Shown here piece by piece: positions 14,176-25,489 of a stretch of 64,000 nucleotides of DNA. A program made the position numbers and the translations under genes. Position 1 is the first letter of the stretch. Each line of letters opens with the position of its first letter. The stretch is from Sarcocystis neurona. Its lineage: Eukaryota > Apicomplexa > Conoidasida > Eucoccidiorida > Sarcocystidae. Below the pieces are notes generated by a model. That model saw only the letters and a program-made list of their open reading frames with translations. It had not been told where the DNA came from and did no database searches. The DNA lies in the NCBI GenBank assembly GCA_000727475.1, contig KL647320.1:631115-695114 (forward strand), read 5' to 3'.

Positions 14176-17100
14176 GTATATAGATCTCTCTCTATATTTC
14201 TACGTGTACACAAACCAAGCACTGTAGCTGCCTTCGTTTTTGTTTTCTCCCGCACTTTTTTCCTGTCTCATGAGAAATTTATGAATATATGAGAAAATCA
14301 GCGTAGCAGCTGTCTCTATCTTCTGTCTATCTTCCTCTTCTTCTACGCATGCACTTGTACGGGCGTAGACAACCAAGAAATCCATACAAATACACATATA
14401 TATGTGTATATATAAACGTGTATATGTCCACGTACATATACATTTACACGTATAAATACACTTACACATATACATACATAAAGACACACACACACACACA
14501 GACACATACATATATATGTGTACACACACATCGGTACATGCGTACATATACATATGTGTGGATGTACGTACACACGAATGTATATGTATATACATAAATG
14601 CAGGTACACACATACGTATACACCTATATATATACATATGGGCACATATACATATATATATATGTATGTTTGTATACAGACACTTGTATATATATAGAGA
14701 GATTTGTCGGAAAATGGATGGAGCGAAGAGAGAACATTTGTGTGGCGTTTACCAGCAGCTGCAGGACTTTCGGGTTGACTTGAAAGAACTCTCCGGCGCG
14801 GTGGTATAAAACGACGTTTTTTTTCTTCCCTGCTGCTGCTACCGACGCTCTGCACAGGGCTGCTGCATGCGTGGCCACGCCGTCGCACCCTGCCGGGAGA
14901 AGGAAGGCGGAGACACACGGAGATGCACACAGCCACACAAAGCGAGACAGGGGAGGACATGCAGTGGAAAGAGATATATCGAAGAATGCCAGAGAGACGA
15001 GACAGGAAAAATATATGCCGAAGACTCGTATCCTCTGCATGCACACACACGTAGACGCATGCACACCACTTGAGCGCGATAGATATCAGCTACCTACGCA
15101 TGCACCACGTACACACACGTACACCAACATAGAGAGAAAAAGGGGGGAAAAGACAGAGAGATACAGAGACAAAAAAGTATAGGAAAAGTAATATACATAC
15201 ATATACATACATATATATATACATGTATATATATAAAAGTAAGTGCCAGCCTCTCTCCATACGTAGGTCTATACACGCACACATCGAGGGAGAGACGGTG
15301 ACATAAAAAAATCTACACATGTACACGTGAATGTGTATCCCTCTCTATACGTGCATGCATATCCACAAATACATATATACGCGGATATATGTATATGTAT
15401 AGACTTCACATACATGCTCATGTTAATGTATAAATAGACAGATATACAGGTATATAAAGACAAATGCGACAGTTGAGAGCTGTCTGGCAGGTGATGCACA
15501 TACATATATATATATATATAGGTATCTACATGTATTTCTCCGTATATATATATATATGTACGTAAATGTATAGGCACATACACACTGTCTCTCTGTATAA
15601 ATGTGTGTGGGTAGAGATGCATGTGAGAGAACGGAGATGTGTAGATATGTGCAAGATGAATATTTGTCATTCTGGCTGAAGAGATAAAACTGCCATCTGC
15701 TGTTGATTGAATATGTTACTGGCGCAGGGGTCTCCCTTGCTTGCACAGCAAGGGCCTCCAGTCCGGCGTCTATTTCTCGGTTGTTCTTCTCTTCCTCAGC
15801 CACTTGTTGATTTTCTTCCTCTCCTTTCTTCACCCTCTTTTTCTGTCCCCTCTCATTCGAGCTGCCCCACTCATTATCTCCACAACCACACAGGACTGCT
15901 CCTGGTGTTCACACACATATATCGAGAGACGTACAAATACATATATATGTATGTAAATATGCAGACGCAACGACATATTTGTGTAGATACGTACGTGCGC
16001 ATATATGTGTATAAATATAGATTATATGTATCTGTCACTCTAGCGATCATATATATATTCGAAGAGAGACAGAGTAGGGGAGGAAAGCGGTCCAATGAGA
16101 GGGGAGATGCATATATATATCTACGTACGTATATATTCTCTCCAGATAGAGAAAGACACGCATATATATATATGGGGGCGCATATATTTGTCCATACATA
16201 TGATATATAGAGAGAGAGACAGAGAGAGAAGCACATATACATAGTTATATATATGCATATATAGATTCTATACATCTGTCACTTTTGGGGCCCACATATA
16301 TACCCACACATATAATATATGTATATACACAGATAGATAGAGAGGCACATACATATATATATATATATATATATAGATTATATATGTCTCTCATTCTAGG
16401 GGCCCACATATGTAATCATACATACAATGTACACATATGTGTGGCATTGTAGATGGACATATGTATACAGATATATAAATAGAGAATGTATATGTATCTG
16501 TCATTCTAGGGGCCCATACATATGCACACATGTATATATATAAAGGTATATAGATGCAGATACACACATACACATATACACGTACACATACGTACATATA
16601 CATACATACATATACATACATATACATTCACGCATACATATACATACATATACATACATACCTACACACATAGACATATATATATATATACATATTATAT
16701 TTATGATGAATGTTTGTGTGTGTGTGTGTGTGTGTACATATATATATATATATATTATGTATGTATACATAAATCCTCTGGGGGCGCATGTGCATGCTGT
16801 CGAAGATGCGGGTTTGCTGACCAGTTTCTTTCAATAGGAGGGTCGCCCCGTTTTTCCTTTTGCCAAAGAAGTCTTCCTTTTCTCCATCTCGAAGAAACTG
16901 CATGCGAAGCTCCTCACGCAGCTGCTGCAGCCGCTCGTTGATTGCGTCGGTGGCAATGCAGCAGTGCTGCACGTCTACGACCTGCTCCTCAGCAGCAGCA
17001 CATGCATGCGAGGACTTCCTTCGTGAGCACCCCTTCCTCGTTACCCTCCGCACTCTTCCGGTTCACACACATGGACGAACGTTTGTGCTTGTCTACCTTA

Positions 17101-20100
17101 AACAGATATACATATATATGTTATACTTGCCTGTACGTATGGACGTTCTTGACTTCTTTCTAATACTGACATATATATTCGTACACTCCTACACACTCAT
17201 ACATATGTACATATATATCGACACGCGTTGACGAGAACTTGGCAGTTTGAGTATTTTCAGTCTCTGTGTGTATTAGGAAACTAAAATGTGTTGACAAATA
17301 TCGAAAGGGAGAATGTGATATTTCCGGCACTGCAGAGGCTGAGGACCGAAGTCAAGCGGAACGTGTGTGGTGTGGAGTGCATGCGCGCCTGGCACGCTTG
17401 ACGCACACACGCCTGCCCCTGCGAGCAGCACACCTCGCCTGCGTTTGGCGCGCATGCAGATTTCCTCGAGAATTTACGTCGCATGCTCGAGGCCATATCA
17501 ATCGAGATACAACTTCTGTGGTCTGCAAGAAAGCCAATGCAAGAAAAAGAGGAGAATCCTCTCAAATCCTCTCAGGCTGCACCTACGTGTGTCTTGAGAG
17601 ACACAGAGACGGAAAGTGAGAGAAAAAGTGAGACAGAAAGTGAGACAGAGAGACACAGGTGGAAATTGTCGAAGTCGTAGTAGCAGTTATAGTAGTAGTA
17701 GTGGTGGGGGACGCGGTGGGGGCGTGAGGGGACTTGCCCGATGGCCGCATGCAGATCTAGAAGTGCATGCGGAGAATGTTGTTGGGAAAACGAGCAGAGT
17801 GTCACTTTCTAATTGCGTCTGGAGACCTTTTTATTCATCTCCGGAAAAGTGGGAAGTTCAGGTCGAGTTCGCGGGGACGTCGCGCGCATGCACCAGACGC
17901 ATGCATGCAGCGTGAGTGCTACCCCTCATGCAGAATATTCGTGCTGCAGGATCAGAAGGTGGGTATGCCTGTGTGTGTACTTCTCTCTCGCAGGTGGTGC
18001 AACAGTGTTGCCGACAAATGCAGCAGCGATTTCGGGCGAAAGGCGAGGCAAGCAAAAAGGCAATGAAGACACATGCACGTGCTCCGGTGCGCGCATGCAG
18101 AGAAGCCGTCGCAGCAGCAGCTGTCGGAGTGCAAGCGCGCCCGCGCGCGCAGAGGGATGGAGCACTGCGGCCCGGTGTCCACAGGGCGCACATTCAACAG
18201 AGAAAAGTGGAGAAGAAGGAGGTGCATGCAGCAACATTCTTCGGGGGTCTCACTACGCAAGCAGGAGGCGACCCGCTGCATGCACCCATGCAGTCCAGAT
18301 GCGCATGCGCAGGAGCCTTCAAATTCTTCGCGCTGCCGGAGTACCGAGCGCAGCAACTGCCGAGACGACGTGTGCTTAATTCAGTCGGAGCGAGACTCGC
18401 CTCAAACAAGTGCATGTGGGCTAGTGCGGCGAGAAAGCAGCAACGGTCGATCTCACCTTTTGCAGCGGCGTAGGCAGCCGCAGCGCAGGCAGCAGCAGCG
18501 CAGGCAGCAGCAGCGCACTCAGCAGCAGCAGCACCCCACAGATTCGCACGCGGGAGGAGACCGCCCAGGAGCAGCATGTTCTCCGACTGCGCGTGCAGGT
18601 TCAGTTGTAAATGTGTGCACCGCATGCAGAACCTTCCGTCGGTCATACTCAGAGACATTGGCGTGACAACGTGACAACAACAGCAGTTGTAGAACACTGC
18701 AGTACCTGTTGCAGGATGCCCCGGCCGTTGAAAACAGCAGCAGACTGAGCAGCAACAACACAAAAAGGGACCGCCAGCTTCCTTCTTCCTTTTTCGACGT
18801 TGTGCCGTCGCATGCAGCCATCAGCAGGTGCATGCGTGCAGGTGCGGCACGGGGTGTGACGCTCTTCAACGACGGTTGTCGCTTCTCGGGTCGCACAGAG
18901 GGAGCGTGAGACGTAGAGGACAGAAGCGAAGCAAAGAATTCAGACAGGCCGGGGGGCAGCAGGCAGGAAGAAAATGAGAAGAGGCGAAGAAATACACAAC
19001 TTTGGCGACAAGCGGAAAGTACGAAGCAGCTTTGCAAAAGGAGAAGACCAGACGCCGCGCGTGCACCTGCGCATGCATGCGCATGCATGCTTCGTTTTCC
19101 TCGAGGACCGCCACACGTCCCCGCAGCTGCAGAAAGAGAAGTCGCGTGGCACAGCAGCTGCGTGTGGACACACGACTTTCTCTTCTTTCTGTTGTTTTTT
19201 CTGAGACGCTGGCTTCTTCTTCAGCAGGAATACGCAGCACCGACACAAGTGCCGATCTGCTGTTCACTGCGAAGACGATGGACGGCCCGCTGCAACGTCG
19301 TCTCATTCGTAGTCGCTTCCCATCCCTCACACTTCAAAACGTTCCTCTTCTCCTCCCTCACCAACCACCAGACGCGCGTGTAAGTATCTGTGTGTATCCA
19401 CAAAGGTGTGACACGCAACAGGCATGCACCCCTGCAGCATGCATGCACCCGCACAGCATGCATGCACCCTGCAGCACGCGTGCACTCGCACAGCATACAT
19501 GCATCCGTGCGACACGCGCGCACCCGTGCAGCATGTGCGCACCCCTGCAGCATGCATGCATCCCTTGCGCAGCCAAGGGTATGTATGTGTGTGCGTCCGC
19601 GTATGTGTGTGTTGTAAGCACTCGAGGAAGTTGTTTCTTTGGCCACCGAGAGCGCCCAACATTTCTCGTCTGGAGGCGCATGCATCACGTGTGTATGTCT
19701 GTTTGTGTGTGTGTAGGTAAGTACGCATGCTCCCTTTGAATAAAGCAAGCATCTATCTGTGCGTCTGTGTGCGTGTGTCTCCGTATTTGTGTGCATGCAT
19801 GCATACGAGGACTCCCGAGGGGAGGGGCTGAAGTGAGACAGCAGCCAGAGAACAGCGTCTTTGGAGAGTGTCGAAGGACGTCGACGTATGTCTCTCCTAG
19901 TGACGCATGCGTCCGTCTTCTTCTTCTTCTGTGCCTCAAGCACGTGTACACTGCAACAACCCCCACCGCATGCAGACCGACGTGCATGCCCCCCCACGCA
20001 TGCATTTATAGGTGCAAGCCGATGCCTGCGCAAACGTTGCCGCCTTGTGTAGACCCACGTGTATACGCAGAAGGAGAAAGACAGAGAAGCATGCACGACT

Positions 20101-23100
20101 GTCAACGACTTACTGCAGACGGCTCGCAGACTTCGTTGAAGCCGATGCAGGGGACACTCCCCCGCAAGTAAAAATTGTAGTGGGGCGTCAATTTTGTGCG
20201 GTAGTAGTATCCTTCTTTTTTGTCCTCTGCAGCGTCCTCTCCGCCCTCTGCTGCTCCTGCTTCGGCGACGTCTTCCTTCTCTTTCGGCGGTAGCTCTTCT
20301 TCTTCTTCGTCCTTTGTTGCACACGTGCGACTAGCTGCTGCGCTTCTGAATTCTGCCGCTCTCCTGTCTTGCTGCGGTGCAGCCGTGACTTCTGCTGCTG
20401 TTCCCCTCCATGGCGTCGCCGCTGATTCTTGCTTCTCGTCTTTCCCTGCTGCGGGCGGCAAAATTCTTGCTCTGGCTGCTGCTCCCTCTGCTGCTGCTTC
20501 CTGTGCTGCTTCTCCTGCCGCACGTCGTGCAGCTGCGGCTGCTTCTCCAGCTGCTTCTGCTGCCGCTGCGTCTCGCGAGACTCCTCTGGAAGCCGCTCCT
20601 CCTCCTGTACCTCCTGCTGCCACTGGCACTGAGAAATGTGCCGGCACTTCTTTACCACGTTCTCCTCCTCTTCCTCCTCGTTGTTCTCCGCCGTTTTGCA
20701 GAGAAAAACGACTACCTTCTGCTGTTTCTCCGGTAGCTGCTTCTGCTGCTGGGGTTGCTCCTGCTGCTGGTGGTGCTGCTGCTGCTGTTGCTCCCTGGGT
20801 CGCTCTCGTGTCTGTTGCTTTTTTCGCTGCTGCTGTGCTGACTCCTCCTCCCGCTGCTGTTGCTGGCGCTGCACCAGCGATTGCTCCTCCCGTTGTTGCT
20901 GTTGTTGCTGCTGCTGTTTTTTCTTGCACGCTGCAGTCGGCAGGGCGACGCTGCTGTGTAGCAGTGGGTAGGACGGCCCTTACGCATATCTGGTTTCTCT
21001 CGCCAGCACTTTGCTGCAGCAGCCGCTGAATTTGTTTCTTCTTCACATCTTGCTGCAGCAGACAAACAACTACACATGTCTGCCCGAACAGATCTTCAGC
21101 CAGTCCCCCACTTAGACATCTGCGTGTCTCTATAAATATGCATGCGGACAGACTCTACCTGGACATCCGTGCTGCGCAGTCACCTATATACGTTCACGCA
21201 TGTGCGTGTGTCTCTGCGCCAACATGGGCACATATCTATAGAAGTCTCCATTTTAATATGCACGCGTGCGCATGTATATATATACATATGCATGTACACA
21301 TAAAATTATATACAAACGCCAATTTAACTATGGAAGCTTGTGCATGCACATATATATGTACATACACACAGACATATATATGTATACAGATGTATGAAGA
21401 CAGCCGACGTGGACATGCGCATGCGCAGGGAGGGTCTCTGCCGAGGTGAGGAGTGCAACGTGCGAGCTTTCTTCAAATAAACCTCAACAGACAAATATTT
21501 GATATTCATCACTCCGAAGACAGCACGGAGCTTTACTCCTCTCTATATGCGTATATACGTGTGTGCACTTATACATGTGTGTGTGTGTGTGTAAATGGGT
21601 GTATGGATATATGTGTATGTATCTGTGTGTATGTACGTGTGTATATGGGTGTATGTATCTGGGGGGATGTACACGTGTGTATGTATATGGCTGCATGTAT
21701 ATCTGTGCATGTATATGTGTGTATGTATATGTATGTATATGCGTGTATGTATATATGTGTATGTATATGTATGTATGTATATGTGTGTCTAGATATGGGT
21801 GTACGTATATGTCTGTATGTATATATCTGCATGTATATGTCTGTATGTATATGTGTGCATGTATATGCCTACGTATATATATATATATATATATATATGT
21901 GTACGCATATGTGCGTACGTATATGGGTGTACGTATAATATGTGCGTATATATAGGGGTGTACGTATATGTGTATATATATGTATGTATATGTGTGTGTA
22001 TGTGTGTGTGTGTATGTATATGCGTGTACGTATAATATGTGCGTATATATAGGGGTGTACGTATATGTAGGCTCTATTTGTCTGTCTGTGCATTTGTATA
22101 CATGTGTGTAGTCTCGCGTATCGGTGCCCATCACACCTTTTGATTGGACGCATGCATATCAGATGAAACTCACATATTCGAGAAGAACATAGAGAGATAA
22201 AGGGGAGAGGAGAAGAGAGAAGAAAGGAAGAGAAAATGTCTCCTAGTAATACGGTGAAAATCTACTTATCTATAGATGCTTGGGCGCATGCAGGAAGACG
22301 GCAGTGTCTCAAGTTATACGAAGAGATTTACGAGCAGATCTCCTCGACACCCCAAGAGGGTGTGACGCTTCTCATATACACACACACACTTATATACATA
22401 TATGTATGAATTCTCACAAGTGTAAAACATACTACCAAAAATCTAGTCCTACAATATACCTATATATATGTGAAAAGTATCATGGACCACATATATATAT
22501 GTATATGTGTATAATATATTACGGAAAATCTAGTGCTCGGCCATCCATTGTGTATCTTTACATGTGTGTAACGTATGACCGAGAATCTGGCCCCAACACA
22601 TCTATATGTAAGTGTGCACACGTAGATGTAAAGTATCGTGGACCCTACTACACCCTGCAAAAGCACTTTTTTGGACCTCTCCCTATACGAGATCCAATAC
22701 TGACAAAATGCGTATATGTATACAAACAAGAAGACAGACAGAAGAAGAGACACATACACACACAGCCGCACACACGTCCACACACATTTCATGACGTGCA
22801 GTAACCTACACGGAGCCACGAGGCTGTGCACATACGAGATATATACATACATAGGAAATACACATATATACATATATATATTTATATGTATATTTATTCA
22901 CATGTGTAACATATGTATAGAGAGACATATGTATATGCATGTATGTCTATTTCAGTCCATTTGTCTATATGGGAAGATGAAAGTGTGTAAGCTGTCGAGC
23001 TTCTCTCTCTGTCTATTTTTTTCTCTCCCATCTCCAACACAAACACGCATATCCACACGTGTACATGAAGAAATATCAGAGAAGTAGAACACGTATACGT

Positions 23101-25489
23101 CTCGTTGTTGAGAACGCTTTCTCCTGGCCAGCGGTACGTCTCTGGAGAAGCCAAAACAAATGTTACTCGAAATTTATTTGTCAGGATCCCCTTTCTGCAA
23201 CACGTCACTAAGATGTACGTGTGTTTACGTTCTACTTACACTTTAAAATCTATCAATGTATACGCTTGTATTCTTCATACGGTTAGAAAAAAATACATAC
23301 ATATATATATATGTATGTATATATATCCTACGTACGGTTTTAATCACTACATATATATATATATATCCTACGTAATGTATCGTAACATATGTATGTATAT
23401 ATAGTACAGATAGACAGGTACATAGATTACTATATATATACATATCTATTTGTAGTACAGGTAGACAGGTGTACAAATTACGTCATATATATATTTAATA
23501 CAGATAGAGACGTATACAGAGCAGGTTTCTATAGAAGTACGTATGTATATCACATGTTTACATATGCGGCAAGTTTCTATTTGTGGGTCGTCCAGATGGG
23601 TGGGAAATGTTTGTCTTCCGAAAGGTGTATGCAGGAAGGGAATTTCTTGAGCATGCAGGTGATTCTCGCGTAACTCTGTCCTCTACCTGCAATAATATTT
23701 TTTTTCTATTTGTGTCAGTAGCTTCCGCAGTCTGCACCTGCGTGTCTCTGTCGCCGCGGCCCCTCTTCACACGAGGTGAGCTGTACGTACACCCGGTCGA
23801 AGAGAAGCTCTTTTTCCCACCACTTTGAAGATATGCAATTCCCTGGTGTAAAGAATGATCAAGTGTACATACAGAGCCATTTGAATCTAGGTGAAAATTT
23901 GGTTTGGTGAAACGATATATGCAGGAGTATCTGTTAGTGCAATATTGAATACATAAAAGAAATATAAGATAGGTAGGTTCAACAACATGTACGAGTGCGC
24001 ATAGTACGCGTGCAGACACATACCTATGGACATACACGTACATATGACAATACCTTCATCCTACGAGTATATACACATACATATATATATATATATGTAT
24101 AGATGCATATTTCCACATATATAGGCATACACGTGGGTAGAGCTAATTTAACAGGATACACGTTTAACGTTCTTTGTACAGAAGGAATATTTAGCTGCTG
24201 TGTGTGATTCTTACTTGCATCCAGAGGGGCATGTGCTGGTACTGACATCCGCTACAGCGGCCGTAGTAGGCGCAGGGAGGGGTCACTCGATGAGGTGACG
24301 GAGCCCCGGCAAACGCAGCGATGAAACCGACGCTGTAACGAGAAAAATTTCTCCGTACTTTCACCCAGACATACTCATCTTGAATTGCAAAGGGCACTAG
24401 AAGTGGCCAGTGGCGATGCCATCGAGGTCCTTCTGCTTCATGCAGACTACGGGTTCGTTTCGTCGCCTTGTCTTTGTTCTGGACGTTGCTGCTGCCCTGC
24501 ATACAGCCGTGGCCGCTGCTGTGGATACTGCAGCTGCTGCTGTTACTGCTGTGCTCTTCATCGGCGCTGCCGTTGCGGCTGGTGCAGTGGTCGCGGACGC
24601 TCCTCTGTGGGCGACGGGTGCTGCGGCGGCTGTTGCTGCTGCTGGCGCCGTGCTTCCGGCCGCTGCCGTCGGTGTTTCTGCTGTGGCTCGTGGAGCTGGT
24701 GCTGGGGGTGCTGCTTACACTGCCGTTGCTATTATTGACCGTGTGCTTTGTGCTGCTGGCAGTGTCTTCGCGAGAAGGAGACGTTGCCGCCTCGACGGTT
24801 GGGCCAGTTGCTACAGCTAGTGCGCAGCCTGATGTATTGTCGGTTTCTTTGTTTTCTCCCGAGAGGGAGAAGGAGAAGGGAGGAGCGGCAGAAGAAGCAG
24901 GAGCACAAGTGGATGGAAGAGGGACATCCGCAGAGTGACACATACTGCAGGCGCAGGAGCCATTTTGCAAGCAGACGCGAGCCAGGCCCTCCCCTGTATG
25001 GAGAATAGACTCGATGTGAACGAGGAAAAACGAATGAAGTCGAAATGGATAGCAATCTGCACGCTCTTTTGTCTTGCTGGATATCTCTGTCAGGGCGTTT
25101 GCTACTGGAAGCGGCACACGCCGGAAGTCTACAGGGGATGAGTGCTTTGAACAAAGAGAAGGGGCTCTGTGAGGCGTACAGAAAACCTGTGGTTCAGAGG
25201 GAACGGGCACAATTTTGTGTTGTTCTCTGCTTGCCTTCCGGGTAAGCATGGAAGAGGTGAAGAATGTGCAACGCGAAAGTCCAGCAGACGCGGTCATGTT
25301 ATAGTGCGGTGTTGTCTGCGTGCACTTGAGCAGCGGCTGTGGAAGAAGGAAACTGGGTGGACTACCCCTTGGGGAGGCAAGCGCGTAAAGAAGTACACTG
25401 AAGAGTATTCTTAGATACAGAAAATGCACCCAAAGGCCTCTGCTGCAGCAGCGGGTAGCAAGTAGCGGAGGCGGTGTCGTCATATGCAT
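1014..25489 (-). CDS. TRMT2-like: RNA (uracil-5-)-methyltransferase, TrmA/RlmD/TRMT2 family, multi-exon gene
   Basis: This enzyme family makes 5-methyluridine in tRNA or rRNA from S-adenosylmethionine. Exons followed (minus, 5' to 3'): 25489-24215, 21052-20114, 16981-16822, 14829-14753, 12869-12444, 10017-9860, 9134-9004 (tentative), 6825-6711, 4730-4682 and 1145-1014, giving about 1,150 residues. Motifs appear in family order: an RlmD-type iron-sulfur motif [32 protein letters not shown] (candidate fourth cluster cysteine), AGEFFQVNP, the SAM loop [20 protein letters not shown], the nucleophile loop [11 protein letters not shown], and C-terminal [12 protein letters not shown] with the catalytic glutamate. 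The usual core is about 400-450 residues; the excess is an N-terminal extension plus Ala/Glu/Gly-rich inserts. The gene spans 24.5 kb, over 85% intron. Family assignment is firm. The RNA target and compartment are unknown, and extra small exons (for example near 18.4-18.7 kb) are possible. Confidence 0.93.
1108..1420. repeat. CAG/GCA-rich block
   Basis: GCAGCAGCAG-type triplets interspersed with GAG, lying mostly in the last intron of the methyltransferase just upstream of exon 10. On the gene's sense strand this is CTG/TGC-rich. Confidence 0.8.
1420..1610. repeat. Purine-rich GA tract (sense strand pyrimidine-rich)
   Basis: Runs of agagagggagacag on the plus strand. It lies upstream of the exon 10 acceptor of the minus-strand gene, so the transcript reads as a long CT-rich tract. 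Confidence 0.75.
3435..4080. repeat. Higher-order tandem repeat, unit about 76 bp
   Basis: About eight diverged copies. Markers like aaataaatgacacatag recur near 3511, 3591, 3671, 3741, 3891, 3966 and 4043, each followed by a TATA/CATA run and a gtaggtagata or tgtacgtagaa segment. It lies in the intron between exons 9 and 10 of the methyltransferase. Confidence 0.8.
4682..4730 (-). CDS. Methyltransferase exon 9: nucleophilic cysteine
   Basis: A 49-nt exon encoding (R)[16 protein letters not shown]. The cysteine in VSCHPAT is the family nucleophile that attacks uracil C6. The acceptor is ccgaaagcag and the donor is gtgagtctc. Phase in and out match exons 8 and 10. Confidence 0.92.
6003..6287. 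repeat. 32-bp tandem minisatellite, nine copies
   Basis: The unit gtccatgcatgcatgtcctc plus gcttggtagaga is repeated head to tail, eight full copies and one cut at 29 bp. Variation is confined mainly to the first half (gcgc for gtcc, gcgtgcac for gcatgcat). Each copy contains one or two GCATGC sites. It is located in the intron between exons 8 and 9. Confidence 0.95.
6711..6825 (-). CDS. Methyltransferase exon 8: VIVDPPRSG motif
   Basis: Encodes [18 protein letters not shown], then [12 protein letters not shown] and VFIEKLLR. The Asp-Pro-Pro-Arg loop is the conserved catalytic-site motif IV. The acceptor is gctgcttcttgacag and the donor is gtgcgtctc, leaving phase 2, which is completed exactly by exon 9. 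Confidence 0.9.
7560..8035. repeat. Higher-order repeat of about 65 bp with TA microsatellites
   Basis: Diverged copies of a segment like ttcttactctacaagaag, then atataccccaacatacac and a (TA)n run. It lies in the intron between exons 7 and 8. The whole 6.88-8.05 kb stretch is dominated by TA and CATA tracts. Confidence 0.6.
9004..9134 (-). CDS. Methyltransferase exon 7 (tentative)
   Basis: An open frame with cag acceptor and gtaaaa donor whose phases (2 in, 1 out) join exon 6 to exon 8. It encodes a non-conserved linker of about 43 residues (starting [14 protein letters not shown]). No family motif falls here, so the call rests on phase and splice signals alone. Confidence 0.35.
9490..9800. 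repeat. Higher-order tandem repeat, unit about 95-106 bp
   Basis: Three copies marked by gtgtacacacattcatccgc-like sequence near 9506, 9600 and 9706, each with (TA)n runs and an atgaagtacacaagttta-like segment. It lies in the small-exon region of the methyltransferase gene. Confidence 0.7.
9860..10017 (-). CDS. Methyltransferase exon 6: SAM motif II region
   Basis: Begins [18 protein letters not shown] and continues to [13 protein letters not shown], matching the family pattern of acidic residue plus A..NA..N.I.NC.F that binds SAM. The acceptor is gatgtgctgctgcag. The 3' end was placed at a gtgtac donor that lies in the palindrome GTGTACGTACACC. Confidence 0.8.
10020..11060. repeat. One-kilobase CAG and GA-rich block
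   Basis: Nearly continuous gcagcagcag triplets (10.02-10.75 kb), then agcagcagaagagagaag units (10.75-11.06 kb). It fills the part of the intron directly upstream of exon 6. The sense strand is therefore CTG and CTTCTC rich. Open frames across it are poly-Leu/Ala/Gln shadows. Confidence 0.8.
11190..12030. repeat. Long CTAT/TATC microsatellite
   Basis: About 840 bp of tatctatctatc and ctatatat units with few interruptions, the purest long microsatellite of the window, inside the intron between exons 5 and 6. Confidence 0.95.
12444..12869 (-). CDS. Methyltransferase exon 5: alanine-rich insert and SAM-binding loop
   Basis: 142 codons, phase 0 at both ends. The acceptor is gctgctgctgcag and the donor is gtgcgtgc. 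It begins [10 protein letters not shown], the helix after FFQVNP. About 95 residues of nearly pure Ala/Pro/Ser/Thr follow, then [22 protein letters not shown] motif I. In typical family members the helix and motif I are only a few residues apart, so the alanine block is an insertion in the catalytic fold. Confidence 0.88.
13140..14215. repeat. TA/CATA/CTAT microsatellite field
   Basis: Mixed (TA)n, (CATA)n and (CTAT)n runs filling most of the intron between exons 4 and 5. No gene was seen in it. Confidence 0.75.
14753..14829 (-). CDS. Methyltransferase exon 4: AGEFFQVNP motif
   Basis: Encodes [19 protein letters not shown] and KVLQLL, the glutamine-containing SAM/uracil pocket motif of the family. 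The donor gtaaac follows CTGCTG, phase 0. The acceptor is ambiguous between AG sites at about 14,830-14,851. Confidence 0.8.
15930..16780. repeat. TA/CATA microsatellite field with 'ggggcccacata' repeats
   Basis: CATA and TA tracts between exons 3 and 4. A segment gtcattctaggggcccacat recurs near 16,270, 16,390 and 16,500, showing a higher-order unit of about 110-120 bp. Confidence 0.65.
16822..16981 (-). CDS. Methyltransferase exon 3: VVDVQHC segment
   Basis: Encodes [18 protein letters not shown] and on to [10 protein letters not shown]. The cysteine of VDVQHC sits where RlmD has its fourth cluster ligand. The start may be 16,987 instead, since either of two AG dinucleotides keeps phase 0. 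The donor gtcagc after ACTG is inferred from phase, so the 3' border is less certain than the 5' border. Confidence 0.75.
19420..19570. repeat. GCATGCA-containing tandem repeat, unit about 20 bp
   Basis: About seven diverged copies of ccctgcagcatgcatgca in the intron between exons 2 and 3. This intron is GC-richer than the others and has many TGCATGC sites. Confidence 0.75.
20114..21052 (-). CDS. Methyltransferase exon 2: Ala/Glu-rich insert and [11 protein letters not shown] motif
   Basis: 313 codons in phase with exon 1. The acceptor is tgtctgctgcag and the donor is gtaagtcg. It opens with [17 protein letters not shown], matching the helix that follows the cluster motif in RlmD-like enzymes. 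Then come about 230 residues of alanine, glycine, glutamate and arginine encoded by GCA/GCT-type triplets, then [13 protein letters not shown] and [12 protein letters not shown]. The low-complexity block interrupts the region where family members normally have only a short linker. Confidence 0.88.
21550..22080. repeat. TGTATATG/TGTGTATG microsatellite
   Basis: About 530 bp of tgtatatgtgtgtatgtata units in intron 1 of the methyltransferase. Confidence 0.9.
24215..25489 (-). CDS. Methyltransferase exon 1: N-terminal extension and Fe-S cysteine motif
   Basis: 425 codons starting at MHM. Residues about 9-35 are hydrophobic and could form a signal or organelle-targeting segment. Residues about 190-350 are Ser/Thr/Asn-rich low complexity. 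The end carries the Cys-x5-Cys-x2-Cys cluster motif (about C406, C412, C415) followed by HMPLWMQ. The donor is gtaagaatc after CAA, phase 0. The first in-frame ATG pair was taken as the start. A later methionine near residue 65 is an alternative, because the conserved part only begins about residue 360. Confidence 0.85.

Noticed and set aside
18194..18763. 189-codon minus frame as a full exon of the methyltransferase
   Set aside because: No phase-compatible junction to exon 3 was found; reported as a possible hidden exon only.
20220..21029. 269-codon plus-strand Ala/Ser-rich frame
   Set aside because: Antisense shadow of methyltransferase exon 2; the minus frame has the family motifs and splice phase.
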